8,211 nucleotides of DNA from Candidatus Aminicenantota bacterium (GTDB taxonomy: Bacteria; Acidobacteriota; Aminicenantia; Aminicenantales; Aminicenantaceae), in NCBI GenBank assembly GCA_030617525.1, contig JAUWVG010000078.1, positions 1-8,211 on the forward strand, read 5' to 3'. A model generated the notes under the pieces. It had not been told where the DNA came from and did not search any database. It saw nothing but the letters and a program-made list of their open reading frames with translations. Below, piece after piece: positions 6,209 through 8,211 of this stretch. Within the stretch, counting starts at the first letter, position 1, and every line of letters starts with the position of its first letter. The translations under genes were made by a program, and so were the position numbers.

Positions 6209-7828
6209 ATGGATACAAAATCTTTAAATGGAGACCAGGCCTTGGCTTTTGGTGCACTGGATAGTGGTGTTAAGCTCGTAACAAGCTATCCTGGCTCTCC
6301 AAGCGCTGGAACCGTTGAAACTCTGATTGGACACACAAAACAGCAAGACTTTTATATCGAATGGTCGAGCAATGAAAAAGTGGCGATGGAAATGGGGATT
6401 GGCGCTTCTATAGCCGGCCGTCGTGCCTTGGTCTGCACAAAAAGTGTCGGCCTGAATGCCATGATCGACCCACTTATGGCCTTAAACTTGACTCCTGTTC
6501 ATGGGGGTCTTGTTATTCTGCTGGGGGATGATCCGGGTGGTTACGGCTCCCAGAATGATCAGGATTCCCGCCCGCTGGCCTCTTTCCTGGAAATACCGAT
6601 GTTAGAGCCGTCAAATCCTTCTGAAGGTTATGCGATGATGAGGGAGGCTTTCAATGCCTCAGAACTCTATAAGACACCTCTCATCATACGACACACACGG
6701 AGCTTCACTTCACAGAATGAACCAGTCAAAATCCGTGAAAAAGATTATCAAAATATCAATCATGGCTTTTTAAAAGAACCCTTTCGTTTTGTGCCTGTAC
6801 CTTCAAATGCGGTTGAAAAACACAGGGACTTGCATAAAAGACTCGAAACATTCGGCAAGTGGTCAGAAAATACTCCATTTAATCGGAGCTATGGATTTGG
6901 CAAGAAAGGAATTATTGGAGCCGGATTTGCCTTTCAAAAACTCCAGGATGTTTTGGGAGATAGCCTGCAAAAAGAGCTCAAACTTCTCAAACTCGGAGTC
7001 CTCTACCCTCTTCCCAAAAAAGTCATTGCCGACTTTCTTCAGGAATGCCGGAAGGTCCTCATTGTCGAAGAGAATGAACCTTATATAGAAATTCAGATTA
7101 AGGCGATAGCTCACGATATAGGATGTACCGCCAAAATTTTCGGGAAGCTGGACAAGCATATTCACAGAGAAGGAGAATTGTACCGATGGCAGATCCAGGA
7201 GGCTTTGCTCAATTTTTTCCCTGAGTTTGAACTTGAGAAGAACTTTTCAAAAAACGATGAAGATCGCGAACGACCGGATAAGGAAAATTTCTGTTCTGAA
7301 TGCGGCTACAATGATATCCTTGACCGGCTGGAGGCAGCCGCCGAAAGTTTGGGGCAAGAAACTGTTCTGGTCGGAGATCCCGGGTGTCTGGTCATCGCAG
7401 CCGACAGGTTAGATGCGAAATATGCCATAGGATCCGCCGTAGGCGTCGCAGATGGCCTGACCAAAGCAGGCATCGATAAAAAAGTCATTGCACTCTTTGG
7501 AGATTCATCGTTTTTTCACTCCAGCATTCCTGCCATTTGTAATGTGGTTCATAACCGCAGTCATATTTTGATGGTTGTTTTAGATAATGCCGCTGCTGCG
7601 GCATCAGGGTTCCAGCCTCATCCCGGCGTGGGAAGAGATGCGATGGGACAAAAAGCTCCATCATCTGACATTGAACATATTGCCCGGGCTTGTGGCGTAA
7701 AACACGTGTATACTACAGGACCTAAGAATTCTTCATCAGATTTAGATGAAACATTTCAGAAAGCTTTAGCCTGCCGGGAATTGGCTTTGGTCATAGTCCG
7801 GATAGAGAACAAAATACAAGAGAAATAA
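6209..7828 (+). CDS. Thiamine-diphosphate 2-oxoacid oxidoreductase, IorA-like, without ferredoxin domain
   Basis: A 539-residue relative of indolepyruvate:ferredoxin oxidoreductase alpha (IorA), which oxidatively decarboxylates aryl 2-oxoacids to acyl-CoA. The N-terminal pyrimidine-binding domain (about 7-185) shows TSYPGSPS (25-32), NEKVAMEMGIGASIAG (55-70, Glu56 the likely activating glutamate), SVGLNAMIDPLM (79-90), GDDPG (106-110) and SQNDQDSRPLA (114-124). A middle domain spans about 230-320. The C-terminal diphosphate-binding domain (about 360-535) has FCSECGYND (361-369) where IorA usually has CPGCPHR, then GDSSFF (431-436) and LDN (458-460) as the metal/diphosphate motif, and GFQPHPGVG (467-475). 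IorA is normally about 600-650 residues and ends in a two-cluster ferredoxin domain; this protein stops before it. No iorB gene is adjacent. It is therefore either an IorA paralogue with another electron acceptor or partner, or a divergent enzyme; the true substrate is unknown. The next gene follows after 2 nt. Confidence 0.85.
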   Translation: MDTKSLNGDQALAFGALDSGVKLVTSYPGSPSAGTVETLIGHTKQQDFYIEWSSNEKVAMEMGIGASIAGRRALVCTKSVGLNAMIDPLMALNLTPVHGGLVILLGDDPGGYGSQNDQDSRPLASFLEIPMLEPSNPSEGYAMMREAFNASELYKTPLIIRHTRSFTSQNEPVKIREKDYQNINHGFLKEPFRFVPVPSNAVEKHRDLHKRLETFGKWSENTPFNRSYGFGKKGIIGAGFAFQKLQDVLGDSLQKELKLLKLGVLYPLPKKVIADFLQECRKVLIVEENEPYIEIQIKAIAHDIGCTAKIFGKLDKHIHREGELYRWQIQEALLNFFPEFELEKNFSKNDEDRERPDKENFCSECGYNDILDRLEAAAESLGQETVLVGDPGCLVIAADRLDAKYAIGSAVGVADGLTKAGIDKKVIALFGDSSFFHSSIPAICNVVHNRSHILMVVLDNAAAAASGFQPHPGVGRDAMGQKAPSSDIEHIARACGVKHVYTTGPKNSSSDLDETFQKALACRELALVIVRIENKIQEK

Positions 7829-7830
7829 AC

Positions 7831-8211
7831 ATGCCTTTAAAAAGAGATATTTCCTTGAGACTAAAACATATAACCACTGCTGGATTCTTTGCCATTTTTC
7901 TTCTGTTATTTTCCGGATGTGATGCTGCGAAAATTCTGACAAAAGAAAGAATACATACAGCAGAAAACGGCCTGCTCAAATCCATCGTATTCGAAGGAGA
8001 AAAGCCCGAGAGAATGAAACTCGCCGAACGTATGGCCTATTACAAGGTCCCCGGAGTCAGCATCTCGGTCATCGACAATTTTCAGATTGAATGGGCCAAA
8101 GGGTACGGAATCACAAAAACCAACAGCCAAGATCCAGTCACTATCTTTTCGATTTTTCAGGCCGCTTCTATCAGTCAAGCTGTCACCGCAGCTGGAACCT
8201 TAGCTCTTGCT
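7831..8211 (+). CDS. Lipoprotein of the serine beta-lactamase-like family, N-terminal part (runs off right edge)
   Basis: The first 127 codons are present. A basic start and hydrophobic stretch (residues about 16-29) end in LFSGC with Cys30, a plausible lipobox, so the protein is probably membrane-anchored. Residues 68-90, MAYYKVPGVSISVIDN onward to EWAKGYG (86-92), and IFQAASIS (108-115) match the start of the beta-lactamase-related serine hydrolase family (class C beta-lactamase, PBP4*, esterase EstB relatives). The catalytic SxxK motif should be SISK at 113-116, but the codon at 8176-8178 is CAA, giving SISQ. The general-base lysine is therefore missing. The start ATG is 2 nt after the IorA-like stop, with AAGAGA at 7818-7823 as a weak ribosome site, so the two are probably co-transcribed. 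The remaining domain, including the Tyr and third motifs, is outside the window. The function is unknown and it may be a pseudoenzyme. Confidence 0.85.
   Translation, partial: MPLKRDISLRLKHITTAGFFAIFLLLFSGCDAAKILTKERIHTAENGLLKSIVFEGEKPERMKLAERMAYYKVPGVSISVIDNFQIEWAKGYGITKTNSQDPVTIFSIFQAASISQAVTAAGTLALA

Overview
The window looks like chromosomal DNA from a Gram-negative heterotroph that degrades protein and amino acids. It holds six protein genes and one tRNA, tightly packed and with mid-range GC by eye. Several genes have good Shine-Dalgarno sites (AGGAGG, AGGAG), and sigma70-like -35/-10 pairs can be proposed. This argues mildly against Bacteroidetes, which usually lack both. Abundant exported peptidases, an IorA-type enzyme and a beta-lactamase-fold lipoprotein would fit Acidobacteriota or Aminicenantes-like lineages. 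That placement is an inference from gene content only.

Layout. Positions 1-2964 hold a minus-strand operon of two exported peptidases. A family S10 serine carboxypeptidase-like enzyme (1411-2964) is followed, with a 14-nt overlap, by a dipeptidyl peptidase IV homologue that runs off the left edge; its beta-propeller half is present and its catalytic half is not. Positions 2965-3233 are a divergent control region with a plausible promoter each way and a 28-bp dyad over one -10 box. Positions 3234-4790 encode an iron-sulfur L-serine dehydratase on the plus strand. Its stop codon touches the 3' CCA of a convergent tRNA-Leu(CAA) gene at 4791-4878. Positions 4879-4992 carry divergent promoters for the tRNA and for an exported thrombospondin type 3 repeat protein (4993-6141), followed by a terminator-like hairpin. 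Positions 6209-7828 encode a 2-oxoacid:acceptor oxidoreductase related to indolepyruvate oxidoreductase alpha, without the usual C-terminal ferredoxin domain. Two bases later a lipoprotein of the serine beta-lactamase-like family begins and runs off the right edge.

How the genes may work together. DPP IV removes N-terminal X-Pro or X-Ala dipeptides and S10 enzymes remove C-terminal residues, so the first operon suits periplasmic or outer-surface peptide trimming. Serine dehydratase (serine to pyruvate plus ammonia) and an IorA-like enzyme (oxidation of a 2-oxoacid from amino acid transamination) suit downstream amino acid catabolism. This shared theme is inferred; the genes lie in separate transcription units.

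I see no CRISPR array, transposon, integrase, toxin-antitoxin pair or defence locus, and nothing I would call a new multigene system. The points most worth a second look are the SxxQ motif in place of SxxK in the right-edge lipoprotein, the ferredoxin-less orphan IorA with an altered cofactor motif, the zero-gap serine dehydratase/tRNA junction with a nine-base A/T run serving both strands, and the paired cysteine loss in the thrombospondin repeats.
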